This document shows, piece after piece, positions 17,962-28,157 of a stretch of 64,000 nt of DNA. The position numbers and the translations under genes are program-made. The DNA is from Gimesia chilikensis (lineage in GTDB: Bacteria; Planctomycetota; Planctomycetia; Planctomycetales; Planctomycetaceae): assembly GCF_008329715.1 (NCBI RefSeq), contig NZ_VTSR01000007.1, forward strand, positions 248,001 through 312,000, in the 5' to 3' direction. Positions within the stretch are counted from its first letter, which is position 1; the number at the start of each line of letters is the position of its first letter. The notes under the pieces are model-generated. The model was not told the origin of the DNA, did no database searches, and was given only the letters and a program-made list of their open reading frames with translations.

Positions 17962-18747
17962 ATGCAGACTCTTGAACAGACAGAACAGTTTCAGGAAGTG
18001 ACGGTATCAACCAATCTCAAGTGCCAGTCCTGTTTGAGTAAACTACAGCCATCCCTGGACCAGGCTCCCGAGATCTTCGAATGGAAAGCCGATCTCACGA
18101 GCGCCGCAAAGACGGTCACCGCGAAAGTCAGCGGAGCCCAGCCTGCCGAGAAACTGGTCGAAGTGGTCAAGAACGCCGGCTATGAGGCAGCCATCGTAGA
18201 GAACCCCCAGCCCGGTCTGGAAATCCTGCAGAGTGAACCTGCGCCTGTTACAGAAGAGAAACCAAAGTTCAGCCTGGCAACCTACAGGCCGCTGCTGCTG
18301 GTCGTGTTCTATGTGGCTGGTGCCGCCGCAATTTTAACTTCGATGCAAAATTCAGGCGCGACGCTCGAAAACTTCATGCGTTACTTTATGGGCTGCTTCT
18401 TCCTGGGCTTCGCGTTCTTCAAACTGCTCGATGTCAGCAAGTTTGCAGATGCCTTCGCGACCTACGACATCGTGGCCAGGCGATCGCGTCTCTACGCCAT
18501 GCTCTACCCCTTTCTGGAGTTTGCACTCGGCATCGCATTCATTCTGGGCGTCTTTCCGACCATCGTGAATCTGGTCACCGCCACAGTCATGGGTGTCGGC
18601 TTAATCGGAGTCCTGCAGGCAGTCCGCAAACGCCAGGCAATTCAATGTGCCTGCCTGGGAACGGTCTTCAACCTGCCCATGTCCGCAGTGACGATCATCG
18701 AAAACACAGCCATGATCCTGATGGCCCTGTTTATGTTGTGGCCCTAG
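17962..18747 (+). CDS. HMA metal-binding domain fused to MauE/DoxX-like membrane domain
   Basis: 261 aa from the ATG at 17962 (GGAG upstream). Residues 10-75 form a heavy-metal-associated domain with CQSC in LKCQSCLSKL. A linker leads to four membrane helices (about 105-260) of MauE type, with CAC in QCACLGTVFNLPMSAVTIIEN, a Cys pair near the membrane. MerR control and the CxxC site suggest metal sensing or transport of metal or thiol redox across the membrane. Not MerT: that is shorter with three helices. The fusion is of interest. Confidence 0.75.
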   Translation: MQTLEQTEQFQEVTVSTNLKCQSCLSKLQPSLDQAPEIFEWKADLTSAAKTVTAKVSGAQPAEKLVEVVKNAGYEAAIVENPQPGLEILQSEPAPVTEEKPKFSLATYRPLLLVVFYVAGAAAILTSMQNSGATLENFMRYFMGCFFLGFAFFKLLDVSKFADAFATYDIVARRSRLYAMLYPFLEFALGIAFILGVFPTIVNLVTATVMGVGLIGVLQAVRKRQAIQCACLGTVFNLPMSAVTIIENTAMILMALFMLWP

Positions 18748-18835
18748 AGTGAAGAGAGTGATGTGAAAGAAAATGCGTGTATTTCGAAGTTACTCAATTG
18801 ATAGGCATGAATCCAATATCAATTGAATAGAACAA

Positions 18836-19261
18836 TTACTCATCACTCTCAATTGTGATTCTTGATGTCAGGTTCAGATTACGCTTTTTCACGTATCTAT
18901 CAATGATTTCTTCACTGTTGATTTTATTGGAATCACTTTCATCAGTTATAAATAGTTGGACTAAACCCGATTGAATCTTAAATGGTGTGAACGATAAATA
19001 AAAATTATAACCATGCCTGCCAAACCATGAATAAGTCCAAATCTCAAAATCTTCAAAAAGGATCGTTTCGTCAGGTTGTCCACATACCTTAATTAAAAGA
19101 GCAGAATCAATTTCTTCATCTTCGAAATACGTACATTTGTGCGCAAATGCTCCAACAGCATCGGTGAAGAACATATTTGCTGCTCGATTGGGATCCGCAT
19201 TGTCAAAGTATTGAATCAGGCTTGTTACATCGAGATTTTTGTAATGATCATCAAGGTACAT
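18836..19261 (-). CDS. Hypothetical protein, AT-rich
   Basis: 141 aa, not recognised. Acidic, with FYLSFTPFKIQSGLVQLFI strand-like stretch and ERYLDD-type start MYLDDHYKNLD. No signal peptide or membrane segment. Base composition is markedly AT-richer than both neighbours, which suggests recent acquisition. It could be an immunity-type or SMI1-like small protein, but no motif proves that. Confidence 0.45.
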   Translation of the reverse strand: MYLDDHYKNLDVTSLIQYFDNADPNRAANMFFTDAVGAFAHKCTYFEDEEIDSALLIKVCGQPDETILFEDFEIWTYSWFGRHGYNFYLSFTPFKIQSGLVQLFITDESDSNKINSEEIIDRYVKKRNLNLTSRITIESDE

Positions 19262-19372
19262 GTTGTCTCTCTTACAGGGCTTTATTCTGACTGAGTAAAG
19301 CTACTACTTAACTAATCTTTTCGTGTATTTCGTGCCTTTCGTGGTTCTTAAATACCAGATCAGCACACGCAC

Positions 19373-20407
19373 CTACCCCGCCTCAATCAGATAGCCACCC
19401 TCAATAATTTGAATCCCCGCTTCGGTAATCACTGCCGCCTTGGGGGGCTTGTCTTTCCGACCCTGAATCGCAAAGCAGCCCGCTTCGCCATTCTTATTGA
19501 TCGCCACGATCTTATCGGTGAAGTTCACCTTCTCCGGGCCGCCGTTGATCTTCACGATGCGGTGACACAGCGCTTCGCACGCCTCACGGGGGCTCTTACC
19601 GGCCCGCATCTGTTCCACGACGAAGAAGCTCCCGCAGGTTCGCAGAATCTCTTCACCCCGGCCCGTCGCACCCGCGGCTCCCACTTCGTTGTCCACATAC
19701 AGACCCGCGCCAATAATCGGCGAATCCCCAATCCGGCCCGGCAGCTTCCCGAACAACCCCGAGGTCGTCGTGCAGCCCGCCAGATCCCCTTTGCTGTCCA
19801 GCGCCAGAATGTTGATCGTGCCGGTCGGCCGTTTCTCCAGATCGTAATTGCCGTCTTTCGGCGGGAACCAGTCGTCCTTGTCGCTCAGATTCTCCTTCCA
19901 GCGGAGCCACATCTTCCGCGATTTGTCCGTCAGCAGGTTCTCTTCCTTGAAGCCATGCGCCCGCGCAAACTTGCGGGCCCCCTCACCTACCAGGTGAATG
20001 TGATCGGTCCGTTCCATCACCAGTCGCGCGACCGAGGACGGCGTCTTAATCATCTCCAGTGCCGCCACGGAGCCGCAGTTATGCGTCCGACCATCCATGA
20101 AGCAGGCATCGAGCTGCACCACCCCTTCCTCATTCGGCAAGCCGCCATAGCCTACCGACTGATCTTCGGGATCCAGTTCCGTCACCCGCGCGGATTCTTC
20201 CACCGCGTCGAGAATATCGCCCCCCTTCTCGAACACGTTCCACCCGGGACGCAGGACCTTCTCGGCCCACTCCTCACCCCGGCTGCACAGGATCAAAGGT
20301 CGGCGGGGAGCGGGTCCCTCCTGCGCGCGTACCTTCAGGTTCGTAAACAGGGAAAGCGAAGCACCCAGCCCCGCTGCCGTCTTGATGAAATGTCTGCGAT
20401 CTGTCAT
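19373..20407 (-). CDS. TAT-exported N4-(beta-N-acetylglucosaminyl)-L-asparaginase (glycosylasparaginase)
   Basis: 344 aa from the ATG at 20407; earlier in-frame starts add unrelated arginine-rich residues. Twin-arginine leader MTDRRHFIKTAAGLGASLSLF. NTN-hydrolase of the asparaginase-2 group: the nucleophile Thr follows TG in RPTGTINILALD (near 182), then GDLAGCTTTSGLFGKLPGRIGDSPIIGAG and GAAGATGRGEEIL, typical of glycosylasparaginase. Cleaves GlcNAc-Asn bonds from glycoproteins, after autoproteolysis, in the periplasm. No operon partner is evident; 20508 lies 100 bp away on the same strand. Confidence 0.88.
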   Translation of the reverse strand: MTDRRHFIKTAAGLGASLSLFTNLKVRAQEGPAPRRPLILCSRGEEWAEKVLRPGWNVFEKGGDILDAVEESARVTELDPEDQSVGYGGLPNEEGVVQLDACFMDGRTHNCGSVAALEMIKTPSSVARLVMERTDHIHLVGEGARKFARAHGFKEENLLTDKSRKMWLRWKENLSDKDDWFPPKDGNYDLEKRPTGTINILALDSKGDLAGCTTTSGLFGKLPGRIGDSPIIGAGLYVDNEVGAAGATGRGEEILRTCGSFFVVEQMRAGKSPREACEALCHRIVKINGGPEKVNFTDKIVAINKNGEAGCFAIQGRKDKPPKAAVITEAGIQIIEGGYLIEAG

Positions 20408-20507
20408 GCCCCGATTATACGAAGCCACAGATTCAAAGATCAAACACTTCCTCGGCAGATCACCAACTTTCGTACCGTTCGTTCTGGCCGTGGTAGATAA
20501 TAAAAAC

Positions 20508-21857
20508 TTAAGCCACTGCCGAACCCACGATCTCCATCGCCGCTTCGCACAACTGCTGGGCCTCATCGTTTTGCGGTGCTTCCGCGATGACCCGGATGAT
20601 CGGCTCCGTGTTGCTCGCCCGTACCTGTACCCAGCGGTCGTCCCAGTCCAGACGCAGGCCATCGCCCGACGAGGCCGTTGCCGAGTCGAAATGTTTCTCC
20701 AGCGCCGCACACGCCTCGGCCACCTTTTCGCGGGGACAGGTGATTTTGTTCTTCACAATACTGTATTGCGGCAGCGAATCGGCCCAGGCAGACAGCGTCT
20801 GTTTTGAAGCGGCCAGCCCCGCCAGCACGTAGGCCATGCTCACATAGCTGTCTCGCACAAAACCGACCTTGGGATCAATCACCCCACCATTCCCTTCGCC
20901 GCCGATGATCGCCTTTTCCTGTTTCATCTTCGCACAGACGTGCGCTTCACCCACATAGGAACGGAAGAAGGGGCAATCGTACTTCGCCGCAATATCCGCC
21001 GTCACTCGGCTGGTGGAACCATTCACCACAATCGGTCCCGGAGTCCGGGCCAGCACGTAGTCGGCTCCCAGGGCCAGCGTCAGCTCTTCGCCGATGTACC
21101 GCCCCGTCTCATCCACAATCGCCAGTCGATCTGCATCGGGATCCTGGGCAAAGCCCGCATCCGCGCCCTGCTTGACCACTTCTTCACAGAGTGAGGTCAG
21201 GTTCTCCTTCAGCGGCTCGGGAGTATGTGCGAAATTACCGTCTGGCGTACCACCCAGCACAATCACTTCACAGCCCAGCGCTTCCAATAGATGCGGCGTC
21301 GCCACACCACCGGAACCATGATTACAGTCCAGCACCACTTTGAACTTCCGCTGCTGAATCGCCGCCTGGTCAATCAATGCCAGTACCCGTTCGATATGGG
21401 GACCAGCTGCGTTTTCGTAGCGCTCTACCTCTCCCAACTGATCCCAGGAGACAAAGTTGAACTTCTCATTGTTGAGCACATCCAGCAGCCGCTCTCCCTG
21501 CTCCTGGTTGTAAACCGAACCTTCGGGCGAAAACGGTTTGAGTCCGTTCCAGGGGATCGGATTATGGCTCGCCGTGATCTGAATCCCCCCCGCGGCTTTC
21601 AGATGTGTCACCAGTACGCCGCAGGTCGGCGTTGTCGCGATGTCGGCGTCAATCACCTTGCAGCCCGTCGCCAGCAGACCGGAAATGACCGCATGCCGCA
21701 CCATCCGACCACTGCCACGTCCGTCACGCGAGAGTACCACGGTCCCCTGGTCGGCAATCGTTCCCACCGCGGCGGCAAAGCGGGTCAGGTAATCGGGAGT
21801 CAAACCGTTTCCCACGACACCCCGTAAACCAGAAATACTCAGAATCCGTTCCGACAT
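20508..21857 (-). CDS. glmM: Phosphoglucosamine mutase / phosphomannomutase
   Basis: 449 aa, alpha-D-phosphohexomutase. Catalytic serine in TASHNP (95-100), metal loop DPDADRLAI near 245, sugar-binding GEGNGGVI, and phosphate-binding RASNTEPIIRV near the C-terminus. The short start SISGLRGVVG and length fit the GlmM/archaeal phosphoglucosamine mutase branch, but phosphomannomutase cannot be excluded, so the symbol is tentative. Would supply glucosamine-1-phosphate for UDP-GlcNAc, the substrate of LpxA in this same window. Confidence 0.8.
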   Translation of the reverse strand: MSERILSISGLRGVVGNGLTPDYLTRFAAAVGTIADQGTVVLSRDGRGSGRMVRHAVISGLLATGCKVIDADIATTPTCGVLVTHLKAAGGIQITASHNPIPWNGLKPFSPEGSVYNQEQGERLLDVLNNEKFNFVSWDQLGEVERYENAAGPHIERVLALIDQAAIQQRKFKVVLDCNHGSGGVATPHLLEALGCEVIVLGGTPDGNFAHTPEPLKENLTSLCEEVVKQGADAGFAQDPDADRLAIVDETGRYIGEELTLALGADYVLARTPGPIVVNGSTSRVTADIAAKYDCPFFRSYVGEAHVCAKMKQEKAIIGGEGNGGVIDPKVGFVRDSYVSMAYVLAGLAASKQTLSAWADSLPQYSIVKNKITCPREKVAEACAALEKHFDSATASSGDGLRLDWDDRWVQVRASNTEPIIRVIAEAPQNDEAQQLCEAAMEIVGSAVA

Positions 21858-21995
21858 AATCAGCCCCTGCTGTTAAAAATCGATGTGCTGTCAACGCTAA
21901 GAGAAGACGTCCAATCCGTAGCGCAAACCATAGTGGACTCTGACTGAATTGACAATCCCGACTCCCCCGGAAATCAGGGCGAAATCGGGTCAAAA

Positions 21996-22673
21996 TCAGT
22001 CCTGCGACTCAGGATCCAGCCAGATTGCCGCCTCGCGCTGACAGGCGATCACCCGCTCATGTGTCAGGGCCAGCAGATCTTTCTCGGCCCCCCGCGCACA
22101 GTACTCCTTGACCGTCGCCGCCGGGATCGGTTCGCCAAAGACCACGCGTACCGCCCGCGGATGCAGAAACCACGCCCCCCGCGGCAGTGCCTGGTAGGCC
22201 CCCGCAATCCCAATCGGGTAAATGGCGGCATCGGTCCGCTTCAGCAGTGCCAGAAACCCTGGCTTGAAACGCTGGACCTCCCCGTCCTCGGAACGGGTCC
22301 CCTCGGGGAAGATTCCCACCAGGTTTCCGTTCTCGATATTCTCGATTGCGGCCCGGAAACTGGTCGAACTCGCCGACCGGCGGCTGATCGGAATCACATA
22401 CGTGTACCGCAGGAAAGGCCCCAGCAGCGGAATCCGAAACAGGGAATCCCGCGCCATGAAGCTGATCGGTCGACTCAAAGGCAGACCGATCAGCAGTGGA
22501 TCGAGAAAACTCTGGTGATTACTGACCAGCACCCCGCCCCCCTGGGCAGGCAGACGCTCTTCATGGCGCGCCCGGTACCGCAGCCAGATTCCAAAGATCA
22601 CCTGGAGAATCCATTGCAGCACCAGCCAGAGCAGCATCCTGCGGTGGGGGGGAACTCGTTTTTCTTCAGCCAA
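21996..22673 (-). CDS. plsC: 1-acyl-sn-glycerol-3-phosphate acyltransferase
   Basis: 225 aa with an N-terminal membrane anchor (MLLWLVLQWILQVIFGIW). Acyltransferase motifs: NHxxxxD as NHQSFLD (52-58), FMARDSLF block II region, FPEGTRS block III (about 120) and the later YPIGIAGAY block IV. Adds the second acyl chain to lysophosphatidic acid in phospholipid synthesis. Its stop is 12 bp downstream of nothing on this strand; the secreted sialidase-like gene ends 12 bp before its start side, so the two may be cotranscribed. Confidence 0.9.
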   Translation of the reverse strand: MAEEKRVPPHRRMLLWLVLQWILQVIFGIWLRYRARHEERLPAQGGGVLVSNHQSFLDPLLIGLPLSRPISFMARDSLFRIPLLGPFLRYTYVIPISRRSASSTSFRAAIENIENGNLVGIFPEGTRSEDGEVQRFKPGFLALLKRTDAAIYPIGIAGAYQALPRGAWFLHPRAVRVVFGEPIPAATVKEYCARGAEKDLLALTHERVIACQREAAIWLDPESQD

Positions 22674-22685
22674 CGCTCACGCCTC

Positions 22686-23762
22686 TCAGTCGATCGCCTT
22701 GAGTTTGAGCTGACTGGGGTCCAGCACCACATGCTTGACCAGATCCCGCTTCCAGGTGTAGGTGATGTGCACCTTACCGTCGTCGGTCTGAATCACAGCC
22801 GGGTAAGAGTATTCCCCCTTCTGATCTTCCAGCACCAGGGCCGTCGACCAGTGTTTACCGTCTTCCGAAACCGCCACATGCAGCGGGCTGCGGCCTTTCT
22901 TCGTTGGGTTATAAACCAGCAATGCACGACCATCTTTCAGGGTAACCGCGTCGGTGCCGCTGTTCGGGTTGGGCAGCGAGGTCATCGTGACTTCACCCCA
23001 CGAACGGCCATTGTCTTCCGACCAGGCTTCGACGATCTTCCCCTGGCGGCTCCGACAGAGAATCTGCAGCTTGTCGCCATATTTGAGGACGGAGGGCTGA
23101 ATCGCACCGATTTTGTGCCCGTCGTTCAACGGACCGGTCCGATGCCAGGTCTTACCGAGATCGGGAGTCCACTCCATCTGCAACTGCCAGCCGTTGTGTT
23201 CGGTACTCGCGGGACAGAGCAAAGTGCCGTCGGCCAGCAGGAACGGTTTATTTTTAACAGGACCGACAAAGCCGTCCGGCAGCCGTTTTGCAGGCCCCCA
23301 GGTTTTGCCGTTGTCGTGGGAGATTTTCAGCATGCCCCACCATTCACTCGGATTAGGACCGACCTTGTAAAACAGCAGCAGTGTGCCCGGTTTTGTCTGA
23401 AACAGCACCGGATTCCAGCAGGGATACCGCTTCGAGTCACTCTCCACGCCATCCGCGACACTCACGGGAGCCGTCCAGCCATCACCCTCGTTGCGGCACA
23501 CCCAGATCTCTACATCCGGGTTCTTCTCATGCGTGCCGCCGAAGAAAGCACACACCAGGCCTTTGGGTGTCTCCACAATCGTCGAGGCATGGCAGGAAGG
23601 GAACGACGCATCGGTATACACGAACTCCTGTTTCACCAGGCCGGGCTGGTCGGCGGTGGTGTTTTCGGGCGGGTTGGCGTGGGCGGATGCGGTCATGCCG
23701 AAACAGACGAGAAACAGAGGCAACACGTTGCGGAATACGTTCACAGGTCGTAACTCTCTCAT
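22686..23762 (-). CDS. Secreted sialidase-like (BNR/Asp-box) protein
   Basis: 358 aa from the ATG at 23762 (MRELRPVNVF), with a signal peptide ending near SAHA. Six-bladed propeller of the neuraminidase superfamily with Asp-box repeats such as SHDNGKTWGPA, TPDLGKTWHRT and SEDNGRSWGEV. It has SFPSCHASTIVETPKG at the N-terminus and an Arg in CRSRQG. Planctomycete members are often annotated exo-alpha-sialidase; real substrate is unknown. The stop is 13 bp before the plsC start, so the pair is likely one transcript. Confidence 0.8.
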   Translation of the reverse strand: MRELRPVNVFRNVLPLFLVCFGMTASAHANPPENTTADQPGLVKQEFVYTDASFPSCHASTIVETPKGLVCAFFGGTHEKNPDVEIWVCRNEGDGWTAPVSVADGVESDSKRYPCWNPVLFQTKPGTLLLFYKVGPNPSEWWGMLKISHDNGKTWGPAKRLPDGFVGPVKNKPFLLADGTLLCPASTEHNGWQLQMEWTPDLGKTWHRTGPLNDGHKIGAIQPSVLKYGDKLQILCRSRQGKIVEAWSEDNGRSWGEVTMTSLPNPNSGTDAVTLKDGRALLVYNPTKKGRSPLHVAVSEDGKHWSTALVLEDQKGEYSYPAVIQTDDGKVHITYTWKRDLVKHVVLDPSQLKLKAID

Positions 23763-25472
<1,710 letters not shown>

Positions 25473-25504
25473 TCCCCGGCACGTTTCAGCCAACGAGACC
25501 ATCT

Positions 25505-25545
25505 CAGGAACCGGCGCGGGATTTCCCCCCGGTTCCTGATTTTTC
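25505..25545 (+). terminator. Rho-independent terminator after metY
   Basis: A perfect 10-bp stem CAGGAACCGG (25505-25514) with 25529-25538, 14-nt loop, then ATTTTT. It lies 32 bp past the stop. Confidence 0.9.
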
Positions 25546-25667
25546 AAACAACTTTTATCGAGGTTTTCCAGCAGAGCGGACGATAATTCTTATTATCGAC
25601 CACCAGAACGCCCGCCGCATCTCTTGTCGACGGCCAGAGCGTTCATTAAAATGCCGACAATTCATTC

Positions 25668-25740
<73 letters not shown>

Positions 25741-25745
25741 CTTGT

Positions 25746-25792
25746 AAAGCCTTTCTGTTAAACGTTTTGCGATGACAGTGAGGCTTTCTTTT
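25746..25792 (+). terminator. Probable tRNA terminator
   Basis: AAAGCCT (25746-25752) pairs with AGGCTTT (25781-25787) over a 28-nt loop, followed by CTTTTTG. Just after it two near-direct copies of GTATCCTTTT occur 26 bp apart (about 25794 and 25820). Confidence 0.5.
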
Positions 25793-25882
25793 TGTATCCT
25801 TTTGAGGTGGTTTTCATTTCGTATCCTTTTCGAGGCGTTTCTGTCGTGTTCAGAGAGGCAGAAAAAGATACAGGCAATAATT

Positions 25883-26521
25883 CTATTTCACCTTTAATTT
25901 TGCTAGTTGTTTTTCTGCTCGTTTTGCCAAAGCAGGAGCAGTATAGACGTATTCAAGTATTGCATGGGTGAGCTTCTCCAATAATGGGACATCCTCTTCT
26001 GTTAGCTCGCCTAATTCAGCATGAGCCCCAATGTTTCGATGTTCTCTGAGTCCCTGTGCGACTTTGGATAACTTTTCAGGTATGATTCCTTTATCTGACA
26101 AGTCATTCAGTTTCTGAAATAGAGTCTTTCCTTCCGCTTTCTGATCCACGCAAACCAGTTCTAACAGTCTCCCTATCAAAACGGCAAAAGCGTTTGCATC
26201 TATATTCTTAACTTTTCTCGCAGCCTCATACGCTTTAAAGATAGTTTCAGGAAGTCCTGATGACATTATCTCAGTTTGAGGATAAAGAACTACAACAACA
26301 CCTCTGTCAGAGTCTAATTCATCATGACGGAAAACTGACCTAAATGTTGGTTTATCACACGTCATGCAAATTAGTGTTTCGTACCAATGCTCTGCTTGGG
26401 GGTAGAGCGGTCCATTCGTTTCGTCATGGTCTGTTAAATCTTTTTTCCATCTCGCAACGATATCCATTGGTGCTGAATTGCCACAATGTCCACATATGCG
26501 GACCTCTGATTGACCGTGCAT
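25883..26521 (-). CDS. DUF4145-type protein with zinc ribbon and HEPN-like core
   Basis: 212 aa. N-terminal zinc ribbon with CGHC (10-14) and CMTC (about 52-56). The C-terminal part matches DUF4145: RLLELVC then LREHRNIGAHAELGE, in which R-N-x-x-x-H is the HEPN ribonuclease-like motif. DUF4145 proteins are frequent in restriction and defence neighbourhoods. First gene of the accessory region after the tRNA, transcribed toward it. Function is unknown; RNA cleavage is possible but unproven. Confidence 0.7.
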   Translation of the reverse strand: MHGQSEVRICGHCGNSAPMDIVARWKKDLTDHDETNGPLYPQAEHWYETLICMTCDKPTFRSVFRHDELDSDRGVVVVLYPQTEIMSSGLPETIFKAYEAARKVKNIDANAFAVLIGRLLELVCVDQKAEGKTLFQKLNDLSDKGIIPEKLSKVAQGLREHRNIGAHAELGELTEEDVPLLEKLTHAILEYVYTAPALAKRAEKQLAKLKVK

Positions 26522-26837
26522 ATGATTTTGCCCTTAGATATGGTGGTTATATCATCTCAAATAATATGAAAGAATTACTTCAATAAAGTCGTAAACCAGC
26601 AGAGTAAATTTCAACTCTTCTGAGTGGATTGTAGTCTAACTCGACTGTAATATAAGTACAGTGCTTCGTCTTTAGATCGAAGCCCAACTTAAAAAGCTAT
26701 TAGGAGAATTTTAACGGCCTTTTGAGGCCACATTTTTACAATTTGATACGACGTGCGAACGTCTGCATTTGCTTCCCACAAAACGACCAACCTGAGTCAG
26801 AAATGGCTCTTGAGCAACAGAAGCGGTGCTTGGACGA

Positions 26838-26934
26838 ACGCTCCCCGAACGGGGAGTGTCGGCCTTGTGCTGTTCTGTTGCACCCCTTGGTCGGGGTTGT
26901 GGGAGCGGTCTCGGTTTGGCACTCCCTCTTTTTA
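26838..26934. repeat. Cluster of GC-rich hairpins with a terminator-like end
   Basis: Within an AT-rich region: a 9-bp stem ACGCTCCCC/GGGGAGTGT with loop GAAC (26838-26859), a 5-bp stem ACCCC/GGGGT (26882-26897), and a stem GGGAG/CTCCC (26901-26905, 26922-26926) followed by TCTTTTTATT, which fits a plus-strand terminator. No gene upstream on the plus strand accounts for it. Confidence 0.55.
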
Positions 26935-26942
26935 TTGCCACT

Positions 26943-26999
26943 GACACCCAGAAGAAAATGCTGAGCAGAATTCTCGCACAGTAAATTTTTCTTAAGGGT
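26943..26999 (-). repeat. Cassette-type site, reverse orientation (candidate)
   Basis: GACACCC at 26943-26949 is the complement of the array core GGGTGTC. It opens a two-tier hairpin: ACCC (26946-26949) with GGGT (26996-26999) and AAGAAAA (26952-26958) with TTTTCTT (26987-26993), separated by symmetric 2-nt internal loops. The layout mirrors the sites at 40.5-46.0 kb. Confidence 0.35.
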
Positions 27000-27006
27000 A
27001 CATCAG

Positions 27007-27213
27007 ATGACAATAATACTCACTCAAAGCATATTACTTGCTTTCTTCTTCTCCCCTCTGCTCCTCCTGCTCCCACTCCACAATCTTAAATCCGCAGTCG
27101 ACTCTCCAGTCACATTCATCTCTCTACAACTTTCAGTTGTTGATGATGGTAGCTGCACGCCCACGGTGCATAACCGGGAGCTCTCCGCATTTCATAAAGC
27201 GACACCCGAGTAG
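27007..27213 (+). CDS. Possible small hydrophobic-leader protein
   Basis: 68 codons from an ATG with AAGGG 8 bp before it. The first 30 residues are strongly hydrophobic (SILLAFFFSPLLLLLPL), a signal peptide or anchor. The last codons (GCG ACA CCC GAG TAG) hold another GACACCC, at 27201-27207. No family recognised. It could be chance. Confidence 0.3.
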   Translation: MTIILTQSILLAFFFSPLLLLLPLHNLKSAVDSPVTFISLQLSVVDDGSCTPTVHNRELSAFHKATPE

Positions 27214-27279
27214 ATGGTACTTCTTGGTTTGACCTCACGTTTCGGATTAAAAACTTCTTGAATGATAAAGGTGATAGCA

Positions 27280-28146
27280 ATGGCACGTGAATGGTATTAC
27301 AGCCAAGGGGGTGAGCGTCGAGGACCAATCGATTCTGCAACATTAAAGCAGTTAGCTTCCACTGGAAAAATCCAGCCAGAGACTCTCGTGTGGCGAGCAG
27401 GGATGCAGAACTGGGTTAAGGCCAAAACCATCAAATCACTGTTTCGTTCTAATCCACCTTTACCTGATTCACAAGAAGTAAGATCTGATGATCATGAATC
27501 ACAGGGTGCATCTCAAAGGCAAGACGAAAAGCATGGAATCTTCGAGACGCTCTCAGCGATGAGCCCTCGCAGAAAAATACTGTGGTTGTTCTGTGGGAGC
27601 TCAGGGGCATTTTTCATCGCCTGCTGTGGTCTTTGTGGGATTGCAGGTCTTATCACTGAGAGATCATCTAATTCAAGCATTTCATCTAACGCAACTTCTG
27701 GAGGTGATTATGCTGAGAATGAACCGTCCCCTGAGAATAAAGACGAGACACCCTCTGAGGATCAAATGGTGCAGTTGATAGCAGAGTTTGCAATTCTTAC
27801 GTCCGGGAACGTTAGCAATATGCAAGAAGCAAATGAAACCAGAAACCGTCAGAAATGGATTGATGGATGGAGCAAAACTTCTCCAGAAGATTTTCAGCTT
27901 CGAATGCGTTCTTTGGCAAAGGAACTTGGTGCAGATAAGTATGAACACAGCCGTCATCTGTTAGAAATCGAACCTACTTCCACTAAGGAAACAGTCGTTG
28001 AAGGTACTCCGGCTCGTATTATCGTTTACGGCCCATGGAGTGCCAAAGTTACGATCTTCTTCATTGGACACCAAGGCCGCTATCGTCTTTACATGGCAAC
28101 AGTCGGCGACAAGCGATATACAACTCTTGGCATTTCAGAAGGGTGA
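27280..28146 (+). CDS. GYF-domain membrane protein 1
   Basis: 288 aa from the ATG at 27280 with AAAGGTGAT upstream; the frame opens at 27262. GYF_2 domain at 1-55: EWYYSQGGERRGPIDSATLKQL and WRAGMQNWVKA. One membrane helix near 100-125 (ILWLFCGSSGAFFIACCG), then an acidic linker and about 140 residues of unrecognised extracytoplasmic sequence. It is first of three adjacent GYF-domain genes; the next begins 11 bp after its stop. GYF_2 domains are common in planctomycetes and probably bind peptides. Function unknown. Confidence 0.7.
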   Translation: MAREWYYSQGGERRGPIDSATLKQLASTGKIQPETLVWRAGMQNWVKAKTIKSLFRSNPPLPDSQEVRSDDHESQGASQRQDEKHGIFETLSAMSPRRKILWLFCGSSGAFFIACCGLCGIAGLITERSSNSSISSNATSGGDYAENEPSPENKDETPSEDQMVQLIAEFAILTSGNVSNMQEANETRNRQKWIDGWSKTSPEDFQLRMRSLAKELGADKYEHSRHLLEIEPTSTKETVVEGTPARIIVYGPWSAKVTIFFIGHQGRYRLYMATVGDKRYTTLGISEG

Positions 28147-28157
28147 AATCAAAGGTC

